Assembly: GCF_035222375.1 (NCBI RefSeq)
Contig: NW_026946363.1
Coordinates: 3,286,001-3,350,000 of the forward strand
DNA length: 64,000 bases
Source of the DNA: Podospora pseudocomata
Taxonomy: Eukaryota > Ascomycota > Sordariomycetes > Sordariales > Podosporaceae
Reading direction: 5' to 3'
This document shows positions 44,281-54,275 of the stretch, one piece after another; the stretch's first letter is position 1, and each line of letters starts with the position of its first letter. The notes under the pieces are model-generated. The model saw only the letters and a program-made list of their open reading frames with translations, had not been told where the DNA came from and searched no databases. The position numbers were made by a program, and so were the translations under genes.

Positions 44281-46623
44281 ATGTCCTCCAACCCCCGTAG
44301 GACGCCGATGACTCGGCCGGACTCGAGAGGCCTTTCTCTTAAGACCAACACCCTCCAGAAGGGAGCGACCTTTCACTCTCCCACGAGTCCTACTTCGACC
44401 ACAGAGAACGTCTTTAGACCACCATCTCTGCCACGCCGATCGCAGTCGAACCTGGACGATGTCATTGATTCCCATCGCCGCCGTGCCGCCTTGACCTTGG
44501 ACGAGTTTGATAGAACGCTTGCCGGTCTTTCCATCAGCGACTCGCCTTTCTCAGCGGCTGCGCGCAAGATTCTTCGCGAAGACAGCCCGCCCATTCCCCG
44601 TGGAATTCTCAACCACACCTTGGATACTGTCATAGCAAAGCAGAAACAGGTGGAACGCAAAGTACTGCGCCCTCGCACTCGCCGAACTTCTCGACATCAC
44701 GACTCCGACAGCGGTCTCGGCACCTCTATTGCTTCCACTAACGAAAAAATTGCTGCGAAGGAGCAAACAGTCGCAAAGACCACTGCTGTCACTAGATCTG
44801 CCGCCGCCACTCGCACGACCACAACTACCACCACGCAAGTGCTCGGTCAGCGTGCCAACAACCGCATTTGCGAACACACACTCAAGCCACTCCTTGGCAA
44901 GCCGGAATTCAAGGATTTCCACCCGCTTCTTCTGGAGTGCCCAAAGAAAATTCAAGACAAGGAGATCGTCTGCCTTAGAGATCTTGAGAAGACACTTCTT
45001 CTTGTCGCACCAGTGAGTGATTTCGAGAACGACACTGCCACCAAGAGTGATACTTACCGTGTTTTACTCTCAAAGGAGAGAACCAAATCTGCTGGCCTGT
45101 ATCTCGACTTCTGCCTGACCACCATTCAGTGCATCCAGGCCACTGTTGAGTACCTCAGCGACCGTGAGCAGACTCGGCCACGCGACGTGCCGTATAACAG
45201 CGGCTATTTTATCGACCTGGTTGATCAGATCCGCCACTACGCCCAGCAACTTTCCGAGGCCAAAGAGAAGGGAGATAACGACGAGATGGATGTTGATCCG
45301 TATGGCTGCTCCACTGTACACGAACTGATTGTGCCGCTTGCTAACTGGTATTTTAGCACTGACGAGATCAAACTGCACGGTGGAATCCACATTAACGGCC
45401 GCCCCGCCGAGCTGGTTCGTATCAAGAAGAACGGCAAAATGATTTCCATGGCTACCGGCGAACCTATCGAGTCGATTGAGGAAGAGAGTAGCGGCGCGGT
45501 CAGGATTAAGCGCTCGGCTAGTGAGGAGCTCGAAGATGAGGAAGAGATCATGCGCTCCATGGCCAGGCGAAAGAAGAATGCTACACCCGAGGAGCTCGCG
45601 CCCAAGAAGTGCCGAGAGCACGGCTGCAACAAGGAGTTCAAGCGGCCTTGCGACTTGACCAAGCATGAAAAGACACACTCTCGGCCCTGGAAGTGTCCCG
45701 TCACTACCTGCAAGTACCACGAGTATGGATGGCCAACGGAAAAGGAGATGGATCGCCACCATAACGACAAGCACTCTGCGGCGCCCCCCATGTTTGAGTG
45801 CTATTACAAGCCATGCCCGTACAAGTCCAAGCGGGAATCCAACTGCAAGCAGCACATGGAGAAGGCACATGGCTGGACCTACGTCCGGACCAAGACCAAT
45901 GGCAAGAAGCCTGGCTCCAGCATTGCTGGCGGCTCTACCCACCCCACGCCCCAACTTGGCCACATTTCCACCCCCTCGAGTGACATGAGCGCTGGGGTCG
46001 CTACTCCTCCTGATGATTGGAGCCACATCTATTCCAGCGGCCTGGAGTTCCCCACCTATATGCCCGACTCTGATTTCGGCATGATCCCTCAAGAGCTCCA
46101 TCTTGAGTACTCTCCGGTTGATAACCCTACTCCTTCCACTGACTCTGGCATGGACCACAGCTCTGCCTACCAGGATATCTCCACAGATTTCACACTCTAT
46201 GAGGATATTTACAGTGCCAATGTGCAGCTCCCTACACCCATGCACGCCAATATCTATGACAAGCCCATGGAACCACAGTTTACCCCTTTCACCGGTGCCG
46301 AACTCTGCCCGCTACCTGCCCAGCTCTCACCCATCGGCCAAGCGAACGCCATGCTCTTCACTCCCACCTCGATGGTCGATGAGGGTTTCGATGACCAACA
46401 CGAGCTTGCCGCCATGACCAATATGGCCAGCGGCGGGGACTTCATCCTTTTCCCCAACCAGGCTGGTGTTTCCAAGCCCATGTACAATGACTCCCTGTTT
46501 GCGACAGATCTCCCCCTTCAGGGCATGGGCACCGGTTACTCTCAGCCTTCCACTCAAGATCTGATGAACGGATTCCACGTTGACTGGTCAGCACATGACT
46601 TGAGCGCCTACCTTCCTCAGTAA
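44281..46623 (+). CDS. C2H2 zinc-finger transcription factor
   Basis: Specific role unknown. Single exon, 780 aa; the ATG at 44281 is in good context (gcagcc-ATG) and the frame upstream has no ATG. The N-terminal 180 residues are Ser/Thr/Arg-rich. Residues about 190-400 are a globular helical region of unknown type (CEHTLKPLLGKPEFKDFHPL onwards). An acidic linker precedes three tandem C2H2 fingers: C444/C449/H462/H466; C472/C477/H493/H498 with an expanded loop containing HEYGWPTEKEMDRH; and C507/C512/H525/H530. The C-terminal 240 residues are Pro/Ser/Asp-rich with many aromatic residues, as in activation domains. The non-canonical spacing of fingers 2 and 3 is typical of Pezizomycotina-specific regulators. 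Confidence 0.88.
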   Translation: MSSNPRRTPMTRPDSRGLSLKTNTLQKGATFHSPTSPTSTTENVFRPPSLPRRSQSNLDDVIDSHRRRAALTLDEFDRTLAGLSISDSPFSAAARKILREDSPPIPRGILNHTLDTVIAKQKQVERKVLRPRTRRTSRHHDSDSGLGTSIASTNEKIAAKEQTVAKTTAVTRSAAATRTTTTTTTQVLGQRANNRICEHTLKPLLGKPEFKDFHPLLLECPKKIQDKEIVCLRDLEKTLLLVAPVSDFENDTATKSDTYRVLLSKERTKSAGLYLDFCLTTIQCIQATVEYLSDREQTRPRDVPYNSGYFIDLVDQIRHYAQQLSEAKEKGDNDEMDVDPYGCSTVHELIVPLANWYFSTDEIKLHGGIHINGRPAELVRIKKNGKMISMATGEPIESIEEESSGAVRIKRSASEELEDEEEIMRSMARRKKNATPEELAPKKCREHGCNKEFKRPCDLTKHEKTHSRPWKCPVTTCKYHEYGWPTEKEMDRHHNDKHSAAPPMFECYYKPCPYKSKRESNCKQHMEKAHGWTYVRTKTNGKKPGSSIAGGSTHPTPQLGHISTPSSDMSAGVATPPDDWSHIYSSGLEFPTYMPDSDFGMIPQELHLEYSPVDNPTPSTDSGMDHSSAYQDISTDFTLYEDIYSANVQLPTPMHANIYDKPMEPQFTPFTGAELCPLPAQLSPIGQANAMLFTPTSMVDEGFDDQHELAAMTNMASGGDFILFPNQAGVSKPMYNDSLFATDLPLQGMGTGYSQPSTQDLMNGFHVDWSAHDLSAYLPQ

Positions 46624-47638
46624 ATCAGAGGATCCTGCGCGTGGGACTACCAGATCTCGCGAGTAGGCCTGTATATTGGCGTTAATGGAAAATTGGAGAT
46701 TGTTGGGAAATAATTCTCCCGGCCTGTTTGCTGTTTTTTATGATGTAATGAAGTGGGACATTAGCGATTTTGGGATTGGAGAGAAGAGAAGCTGAGAACG
46801 GAACTTCCAGGCAGAATATCTGGGGACGACTCTACTCTTACTCTATTTTTGTATTTTTCCATAGCTGGTTTTGCCTGTTTAATCGACAGTTGGCCCCCGT
46901 TTGGGGTTTTCATACTGCTATACGCATTCCTTTTCTTCCACAAGCAACCAACCACCACCAAGACTGCGAATGTTGGGTCAAAGGACTGTGAAGTGGATGG
47001 ACATAGTTTCAACAATGGCAGGAGACAAGGGCCATTCACACCGGCTCTAGGTAGTTTTAGATAGAGATCATGGCTTTTTATACAATAACAAAGAAGCTTG
47101 GAACTGCTATTTGTCTACATCCATCACGATGTGTTTCTGTTAGCGGAGAGTGTGGGTGTTATACACAAGCAAGAGGGTGCTTTTCCTGAGCTAGATACCA
47201 GATGTCTTGAGCAAGCTCCTCCAACTACCTTATTTCAATTGCCTTTCAGACCTGTTCCGGGTTTAAATAGGCGTCAAAGGACAACTGCCAGTATTAAAAA
47301 ATCACCCAAGGTAGTAATACAGATGCTTTTCAACTCTGTTTACGTAGGTGTCGATAAACAGAGCATGTACGGATAGTTCTGTGGAATTCATTTTGTTATT
47401 TCGGAACAGGCGGGAATGATGGTGATGATGGAGATGCCTGGGACTTGTGACCTTGGGGATTCCTTGTTGGTCCCGTAGTAGTTTCTGGCTTTTCCCGAGA
47501 CTGGAACGGGATGGATAGATAGGTAATCATGTGAGTCATTTGGTATAGATACCTATCAAATTACCCCTCATCAACCTTGCCGCGGCATTCCCGTTTCGAA
47601 CTTGAACTTGTTTTTGGGGACCGATCCAATCTGTCACA
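46624..47638. other. Interval between C2H2 and MarR-GNAT genes
   Basis: About 1 kb holding the C2H2 3' flank and the MarR-GNAT promoter. The short ORFs do not look real. Confidence 0.5.
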
Positions 47639-48757
47639 ATGACCCCGACAACCAGCAACGACCTCATCACCCCCCTCCGTGCCGCCTCCCGCAACCTGGC
47701 GCGCGAATGGGGGTTTTTACGCCCGAAGATTGCGGGATCGGACCTGTCGGCTGCTGCGGTGCACGCTCTCATCGAACTTGGGAATGGGCGCTCGCTTAGT
47801 GTTGATGAGCTGGCTGCTGAGTTGAGGGTTAGTACCGGGCAGGTGAGGGGGGTGGTGGTGCCTGAGCTTGTTGGGAGGGGGCTGGTCAGGTCAGAGGGGG
47901 AGGGTGGTAGTTATGGGCTTACAGAGGAAGGGAAGGAGACGCTGGGGAGGATCAACGGTTTTGCTCAGAGGCAGGTGGCGAAGGCGCTGGAGGATGTGGG
48001 AGTGGGAAATGGGGTTACGGCTAGGGATATCACGTCTGTGTTTAGGATTTGGACGCAGGCGCTGGAGAGGGCGAGGGAGGTTGGGGAGAATTTTCCCACG
48101 CCGGCGGTGACGCCGGGACAGGAGGAGAGTCCGTTTGGGTTGCCCGGGACGGGTGCGGTTGCTGGCGCGGGGGTGGAACCAGCTGTGGCAAAGAGGACGG
48201 TTGAGATCTTGTCTGGGTATCAGCCTGGGATTCTGGGGAGGGTGGTGGAGATGCATATGGAGTATTACTATCCAAAGTATAACTGGGGGAGGGAGTTTGA
48301 GACGGTGTTTACGGAGGGGATGCTTGATTTGCTGAAGAGGGTCGGGAATGGGAAGGGGAACCAGGCTTGGGCTGCGGTGCTCAAACAGTCTGGTGGGAAG
48401 GATAGGATAGTGGGGACTGTGTTTATTGATGGGGAAATCACGGCCAAGGAAGGGGTGGCGAAGTTGAGGGCGTTTATTGTCGATGAAGAAGCGCGGGGGT
48501 TAGGGGCAGGGAAAAGACTCTTACGAGCAGCGATGGATTTTATCATGGAAGAGGGGTTTAGGCAGTGTGAGTTGACAACCAGCAAGGAGTTGATGGTGGC
48601 TAGAAAGATGTATGAGACGGAGGGGTTCAAACCGATGGGAGAGTACTGGTATGGCGGTTGGTTGGAAGGGGTGTGTTCGATGGAGTATCTGTGGGAGAGG
48701 CCCACAGGGAAACATACGCCAAGTGAGGATGGAACGCTTAAGGGGAAGGAAGTATAA
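47639..48757 (+). CDS. MarR-like winged-helix / GNAT acetyltransferase fusion
   Basis: The architecture is that of bacterial bifunctional MarR-GNAT proteins. Intronless, 372 aa, ATG at 47639. Residues about 12-115 form a winged helix-turn-helix of MarR type: LSAAAVHALIELGN, SVDELAAELRVSTGQVRGVV as the recognition helix-turn-helix, and GLVRSEGEGGSYGLTEEGK as the wing. Residues about 200-365 are a GNAT fold: the motif-A acetyl-CoA loop R286-G-L-G289-A-G291-K, AAMDFIMEEGFRQCELTT as the next helix-strand, and VARKMYETEGFKPMGEYWY as motif B. Codon use leans to GGG, AGG and GTG, unlike the C-ending codons of the chitin synthase or Pmt4. Substrate and DNA target are unknown. Origin by transfer from bacteria is inferred. 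Confidence 0.88.
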   Translation: MTPTTSNDLITPLRAASRNLAREWGFLRPKIAGSDLSAAAVHALIELGNGRSLSVDELAAELRVSTGQVRGVVVPELVGRGLVRSEGEGGSYGLTEEGKETLGRINGFAQRQVAKALEDVGVGNGVTARDITSVFRIWTQALERAREVGENFPTPAVTPGQEESPFGLPGTGAVAGAGVEPAVAKRTVEILSGYQPGILGRVVEMHMEYYYPKYNWGREFETVFTEGMLDLLKRVGNGKGNQAWAAVLKQSGGKDRIVGTVFIDGEITAKEGVAKLRAFIVDEEARGLGAGKRLLRAAMDFIMEEGFRQCELTTSKELMVARKMYETEGFKPMGEYWYGGWLEGVCSMEYLWERPTGKHTPSEDGTLKGKEV

Positions 48758-48835
48758 TGCCCATCTATGTTCGGTGTCGCTATATAACGAAAGTATGATG
48801 GCCAAGTCGAATGTCGTTTCGGAACAGATTCGTCG

Positions 48836-49429
48836 TTAACGTGACGAGGCCAATGTCCACAAACCCCCTATTATCCAGCTGGCAGCCTTCCATGATCCCC
48901 ATAGAAACGCCACACCCAGCACGCCCAACAGCACCACCACAATACTCCTAATCTCAAACGCCTCGGCAACCTCCATCTTCATCAATTTTTTCTGCTTGCT
49001 GTGGTAGAAGTCTTCCTTCTCCTGCCCGGGACTAACGGCGGGTGTCTGAAGGTTGCTGATGGGGAATGGCTTTCCATTCTCGTCTACAGCTACATACTCG
49101 TACCGTTTGTATCTGTAAACAATCCGGTGCAACCACTCGGGCATGCGACTTTCTGAGTCTGAGGCGTGGTAATGCCGCCTCAGGGCCGAGTTACGCGTGT
49201 CGACAAGAAATAAGGAGATGAGGAAAGTGGTGAAGATGATTGGCGTCATGATTAACTTGAAAAGCAATTAGTACAAGCTGATACCCGAGAGGCTGATGAA
49301 CCTGAATGTAAAGGGGCACATTAGGGTTTCACATACCTTGTATAATGACGACTGGTCTCCGACTTTAACATCAGCCTGATTGAACTTGGCGCGGGCGGCC
49401 CGAACGGCGGCTGGTGCGGAGGTTGACAT
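48836..49429 (-). CDS. Small two-TM membrane protein, conserved-looking
   Basis: Function unknown. Exons 49429-49337 and 49255-48836 (intron 81 nt, GTATGT donor, ACTAAT branch, TCAAG acceptor, phase 0) give 170 aa. The exon 1 product MSTSAPAAVRAARAKFNQAD is short and helical. TM1 is about residues 34-49 (MTPIIFTTFLISLFLV) and TM2 near 146-164 (SIVVVLLGVLGVAFLWGSW). Between them is a charged loop with a basic cluster (RIVYRYKRYEY). The compact layout and clean splicing suggest a real gene. Its stop codon lies 78 bp from that of the converging MarR-GNAT gene. Confidence 0.72.
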
Positions 49430-50082
49430 TTTATCGGTCCTCGTTTGCTGGGGCTAACTGCCGAGGAAAACTTGGTGAAGGGATTGTTGTGTTGGAGAGT
49501 CGTCTGAAGGCTTGAGGTGGTGAAGATATGGGCCTGAGTTGCCAAGGCGTGAGTACGCAGAGAACGTGGCTGTGACGCGGCTCGACTCCTGTCAAACCGA
49601 TTGAACGACACAAGTAAGTCACCGACGGTTTTGTGCTATCAAGGGCCAACTGTAACGCTTTAATCGACGTTTTGTGTAACCCAGGCAGTTCCATCAGTTA
49701 AGGCCAATACCCCAGAGTGCCGTACTCTCGGCAACTGCTGTCCTGATTCGATGGAGAATGGGAAGTCAAAGTCGATGTTGTAGTGCATGTATATAGCTCA
49801 TCAGCCCCAGTTGTTCTACCCACTGACGTTCGAAATACCCATACCCACCATCACCTATGACCGGAAACGCATTTGTTCTCGAAGACTCTTGGTAGCTCTG
49901 TTCGTCATGACGGTTTGACTGCCCCACCATAAATTAGACGATCACCCCTCCATGCCCCTCACTCTCGAGTAGATCGGGTATCACCGGGTTTGCAACATCA
50001 GTCAGATATGATGGTGGAAAACATCAGCTTTTGAATTGTTCCATTTTGTACATTTTTACTGATATCGACTCCAATCTGTCAT
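49430..50082. other. Interval between membrane-protein and Rid genes
   Basis: About 650 bp containing the promoter of the two-TM gene and the 3' flank of the Rid gene. Nothing else is seen. Confidence 0.5.
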
Positions 50083-50715
50083 TTAAGGGAGAGCGATGCA
50101 CTCAATCTCGACATCAACGCCCTTGGGGAGCTGCTTGACGGCAACGCAGCTTCTGGCGGGCTTGTGGGTGAACCACTTGGCATACTCCTCGTTCATAGAC
50201 TGCATTTTAATTTAGCAAACGCTGTCACTCGATGATCGGAAACTTCGGGTGCTTACGGCAAAGTTGGCCATGTCGGTCAAGAAAACATTGACCTTGACAA
50301 CCTTCCCGATGGAGGAGCCAGCCTCCTCGAGAACGGCCTTGATGTTGGCGATGCAAGCACCGGTCTTCTCCTGGATGGTGCCCTCAACGAGGTTGCCCTG
50401 GGCGTCGCAGGGAATCTGGCCGGAGCAGTAGATGGTGGTAGGGGTCTTGATGGCCTGGGACTGTATATATTAAGTTAGGAGATGCTTTGACTATTTGAGC
50501 TCTCAAAGGTAGTCATACGTAAGGGCCAGCGACTATGGTCATGTCAGTCAAGGATCAAGGGAGATGGTAGCTAGTAGGCAGAAGAACGTACCCGGGGCGG
50601 CCTTGTCGGTGTAGACGGGAGTGGCAGACATGTTGTGGATGAGTCTTGGGAGTGTCCTTTTGGGAGAAAACTGAGAAAAGACAGAAAGGGATCTTCTGGC
50701 AGCAATTGCAAACAT
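50083..50715 (-). CDS. RidA/YjgF/Mmf1 family enamine deaminase
   Basis: Rid proteins hydrolyse reactive 2-aminoacrylate and related imines, protecting PLP enzymes; yeast Mmf1 does this in mitochondria. Four exons, 50715-50592, 50532-50519, 50460-50257 and 50199-50083, give 152 aa. Exon 2 is a 14-nt microexon encoding VAGPY-type residues at the conserved APVAGPYSQA motif. Invariant residues are present: R130 and E145, with the same 15-residue spacing as the catalytic Arg and Glu of bacterial RidA, and the SGQIP loop. The first 28 residues ([20 protein letters not shown]) look like a mitochondrial presequence. A second in-frame ATG at 50631 (MSATPVY) would give a cytosolic form of about 124 aa. 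Confidence 0.93.
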
Positions 50716-51837
50716 TGATTGAGACGGTGGGTTTTCTTGACAGTGGAATTGGCGATTGGCTTTTTGATGGACTCCTTCCCCGCGCTCCGTTCTTCGGACT
50801 ACGGTAGTCAACCCCGCAGCCCGGGCCGCTGTTAAGCTCTGGCAGATGCGGATGTGGCCTTCCCAGGGCCTCATATCGTCAATATAGAGAATGCACTTTA
50901 TCCTCGCACCTTGAATGGAGCCTACCTACGTACCCAGGGAAGTGAAACAGTCCAAATTACCCAGGCACTCAAAAGAGCATTTGTACATGGCGCCCACCAA
51001 CCTCAGGTACTAAAAGATTCCTGTGCCTACCTTAAAAATCAACTCGGTGCCCCCGACATGATGAATACCTCGTGATGGACGCGTGTTTCAGATGCCTGGG
51101 GTTTCTCCAAGTCGTTCTTTCTTGGATATCTCTCGTCTCATCAGAAAAGACCAGATATGCAGATATGTGGCTGAGGTAGTGAATACTAGCTACGGAGTAC
51201 TGTGTTTCTTGGGCACTTTTGATGGTGTTGGTGACGTTTCCCGGTAGCAGCTGCAGGCGGGGCTTGGCATCTCGAGCTCGGGCCTGGGTGCCGGGTTGCG
51301 CCAAGTGGCCAAAAAAAGTTACCCCCTGCACCCAGAGAATGATGGCGGTGTCCTCAGCCCTGCCGGAGGGAGGGAGGCTTTAAGGGGTTGTCAAGCAATT
51401 TGTTGCCATCTGCATCTTGTCTTCTTTTTGCGCAAGCAACCTTTTGCCATTGGCCCTTCGCATTTCAATCTTCTTCTACTCTCTTTAAAGTTCCCTTTGT
51501 TTTTGTCTTCGTCTTCTTCACTTTAAACTGCCATTGGATTCGGCATTAGGACACTTATACACGCGGTGTTGCTGGTGAGGTAAGTTTAGGTGGCTTCCTC
51601 CGTCTCCCGCCGTCTGGCATCCAATGTTTGGTAATCGCCGTCCGGCTTGCTCCATCCTGCAATTCCAGTGCTTTCAGATGCCAGCTATATATCTGCTTAT
51701 CTTTGAAAGCCTGGATGAGCTCAGGACTTATTTCTTGCCCTCACCGTCGCGACCATCAACGGCGCTCAGGCAATCATTAGCTAACACTTTTCTTGGCTTC
51801 GCAGCCCGACCTTTGAAACTGACCACCACCGTCCATC
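50716..51837. promoter_or_regulatory. Divergent upstream region of Rid and Pmt4 genes
   Basis: About 1.1 kb between two start codons. Its right part holds the Pmt4 leader with a likely intron. No ORF looks real. Confidence 0.5.
51580..51804 (+). other. Putative 5'-leader intron of the Pmt4 gene
   Basis: GTAAGT donor at 51580, GCTAACAC branch box at about 51780 and TCGCAG acceptor ending at 51804, followed 33 nt later by the Pmt4 ATG. The 225-nt interval includes an upstream ATG near 51624. The signals are strong; no transcript evidence is available. Confidence 0.65.
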
Positions 51838-54275
51838 ATGGCTACAACAGCCCACCAGGGCACCTTGCGCCAGCGTAGCGTAGCTGGTAGCAAGAAGAAC
51901 AAAGATGGCGCCTCCTCCGATGTTGAGCTCGACAAGCTCGTCAAGGCCGCCAACCAGCGCCCAAAGGCTGTCTCGGAGAACGATCACAGGATCGCCTTCT
52001 TCATCATTACCATCCTGGCCTTCATCACCAGATTCTGGGGCATTAGTCACCCCAACGAGGTTGTTTTTGACGAAGTACACTTCGGAAAGGTATGATGCCC
52101 TTTCCCTTGCGCCTTGGGCGACAGTCATGCTGACATCTGCCGCGGTTTATAGTTCGCCTCGTACTATCTCGAAAAGACCTACTTCTTCGACGTGCACCCT
52201 CCGTTCGGCAAGCTCCTCTTTGCCTTTGTTGGCTGGCTGGTTGGCTTCGATGGCCACTTTCACTTCGAGAACATTGGCGACTCCTACATTGCGAACAAGG
52301 TTCCCTACGTGGCCTTCCGCTCCCTCCCTGCACTCCTTGGCGCCTTGACCGTCTCGGTGGTATACCTTATCATGTGGGAGTCTGGGTACAGCCTTCCAGC
52401 CTGCATTCTTGCCGCTGGCTTGGTTCTGCTCGACAACGCCCATATTGGCCAAACACGCCTGATTCTTCTCGATGCCACCCTCGTGTTTGCCATGGCCTGC
52501 AGCTTGCTCTGCTATATCAAGTTCTACAAGTTGCGCCATGAGCCCTTCTCAAGGAAGTGGTGGAAGTGGCTGATCCTCACTGGATTTGCCCTTTCCTGCG
52601 ATATCTCAACCAAATACGTTGGTCTTTTCGCCTTCATCACCATTGGTTCTGCTGTTGTCATTGAGCTTTGGGACTTGCTGGATATTAAGAGGCCTGGTGG
52701 AGCTCTGACCTTGGCTCAGTTCGGCAAGCACTTTGCTGCTAGAGCTTTCGGCTTGATCTTCCTGCCCTTCCTCTTTTACCTCTTCTGGTTCCAGGTTCAC
52801 TTCGCCATTCTCACCCGCTCCGGCCCCGGTGATGATTTCATGACCCCCGAGTTCCAGGAGACCCTGAGCGACAACATCATGCTCAGCAACGCCATCACCA
52901 TTGACTATTACGACACCATCTCGATCAAGCACAAGGAGACCAAGGCTTACCTTCACAGCCACCCGGAGCGTTATCCTCTGCGGTACGACGATGGTCGTGT
53001 TTCCAGCCAGGGTCAGCAGGTCACTGGTTACCCATTCAATGACACCAACAACTATTGGCAGATTCTCCCCGCTGGTGCCGATGACAAGCAACTCAATCGT
53101 CACATCAAGAATCACGACCTCATCAGACTCCGTCACGTTGTTACCGACACCATTCTCTTGTCCCACGACGTTGCCTCGCCATACTTCCCTACCAACCAGG
53201 AGTTCACCACGGTCTCGCTTGCGGACGCCTATGGTGACAGGGCTGCTGACACTCTCTTCGAAGTACGCATTGAGCATGGCAAACCTAACCAGGAATGGAA
53301 GACTATCTCGGGCCACTTCAAGCTGATCCACAACCCAAGCAAGGTTGCCATGTGGACTCACACCAAGCCTCTTCCTGAATGGGCTTTCAAGCAGCAGGAA
53401 ATCAACGGCAACAAGCAAATCGCACCAAGTTCCAATGTCTGGCTTGTTGAGGACATTTCTTCTCTGCCCGCCGACCACCCGCGCCGCGCCAAGGTAGCAA
53501 AGAAGGTTAAGACTTTGCCCTTCTTGCGCAAGTGGTTTGAGCTGCAAAGGTCCATGTTCTGGCACAACAACCAGCTGACGGCCAGCCACCCCTACGCTTC
53601 GCTCCCCTACTCTTGGCCTTTCCTGCTCCGCGGTGTCAGCTTCTGGACACAGAATGATACTCGTCAACAAATCTACTTCCTTGGCAACCCAATCGGTTGG
53701 TGGATTGCCAGCAGTGTCCTGGCCATCTATGCCGGCATCATCTTGGCCGACCAGTTCTCACTGCGCCGTGGCATGGATGCTTTGGATCACCGTAAGTCTT
53801 GATCTCTAATTCGATTCCGAGTTACGGCGGCTAACAATCGCTAGGGTCTCGCTCCCGCCTGTACAACTCCACGGGCTTCTTCTTCCTTGCCTGGGCTACC
53901 CATTACTTCCCCTTTTATGTCATGGGTCGTCAGCTCTTCCTTCATCACTATCTCCCCGCACATCTAGCATCTGCCCTTGTCACGGGTGCGCTGGTTGAGT
54001 TCATCTTCAGCCAGGACGCCGTGGAGCACGAGGTGGCCCATCAAGCCGCTAAGGCCGGCATGAAGAACCAGACTCCTAAGCACCACTTGACGGCCCGCGA
54101 GCGTTTTGCCGGCCAGAGTTTGTTAGGGTCATGGGTTGCCACCGGTGTCATTCTTACCTTGGTTGCCGCGGGCTGGTACTTCTTCTTGCCTTTGACCTAC
54201 GGCTACCCCGGCCTGACGGTGGAGCAAGTTATCCGGAGAAAGTGGCTGGGTTATGATCTTCACTTTGCCAAATAG
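51838..54275 (+). CDS. PMT4: Protein O-mannosyltransferase Pmt4
   Basis: Transfers mannose from dolichol-phosphate-mannose to Ser/Thr of secretory and membrane proteins in the ER. Exons 51838-52089, 52153-53791 and 53845-54275 (introns 63 and 53 nt) give 773 aa, the usual Pmt4 size. After a cytosolic tail, the first TM (IAFFIITILAFITRF) leads to the catalytic loop with NEVVFDEVHFGK (the invariant Asp-Glu), then YFFDVHPPFGKLL and LDNAHIGQTR. The central lumenal region holds MIR repeats (about 320-500; repeated HL-R/H patterns). The C-terminal third has four or more TM segments, with SLPYSWPFLLRG and YFLGNPIGWW typical of the family. Absence of Pmt1/Pmt2-specific features plus length point to the Pmt4 subfamily, which acts on membrane-anchored proteins. 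Confidence 0.94.
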
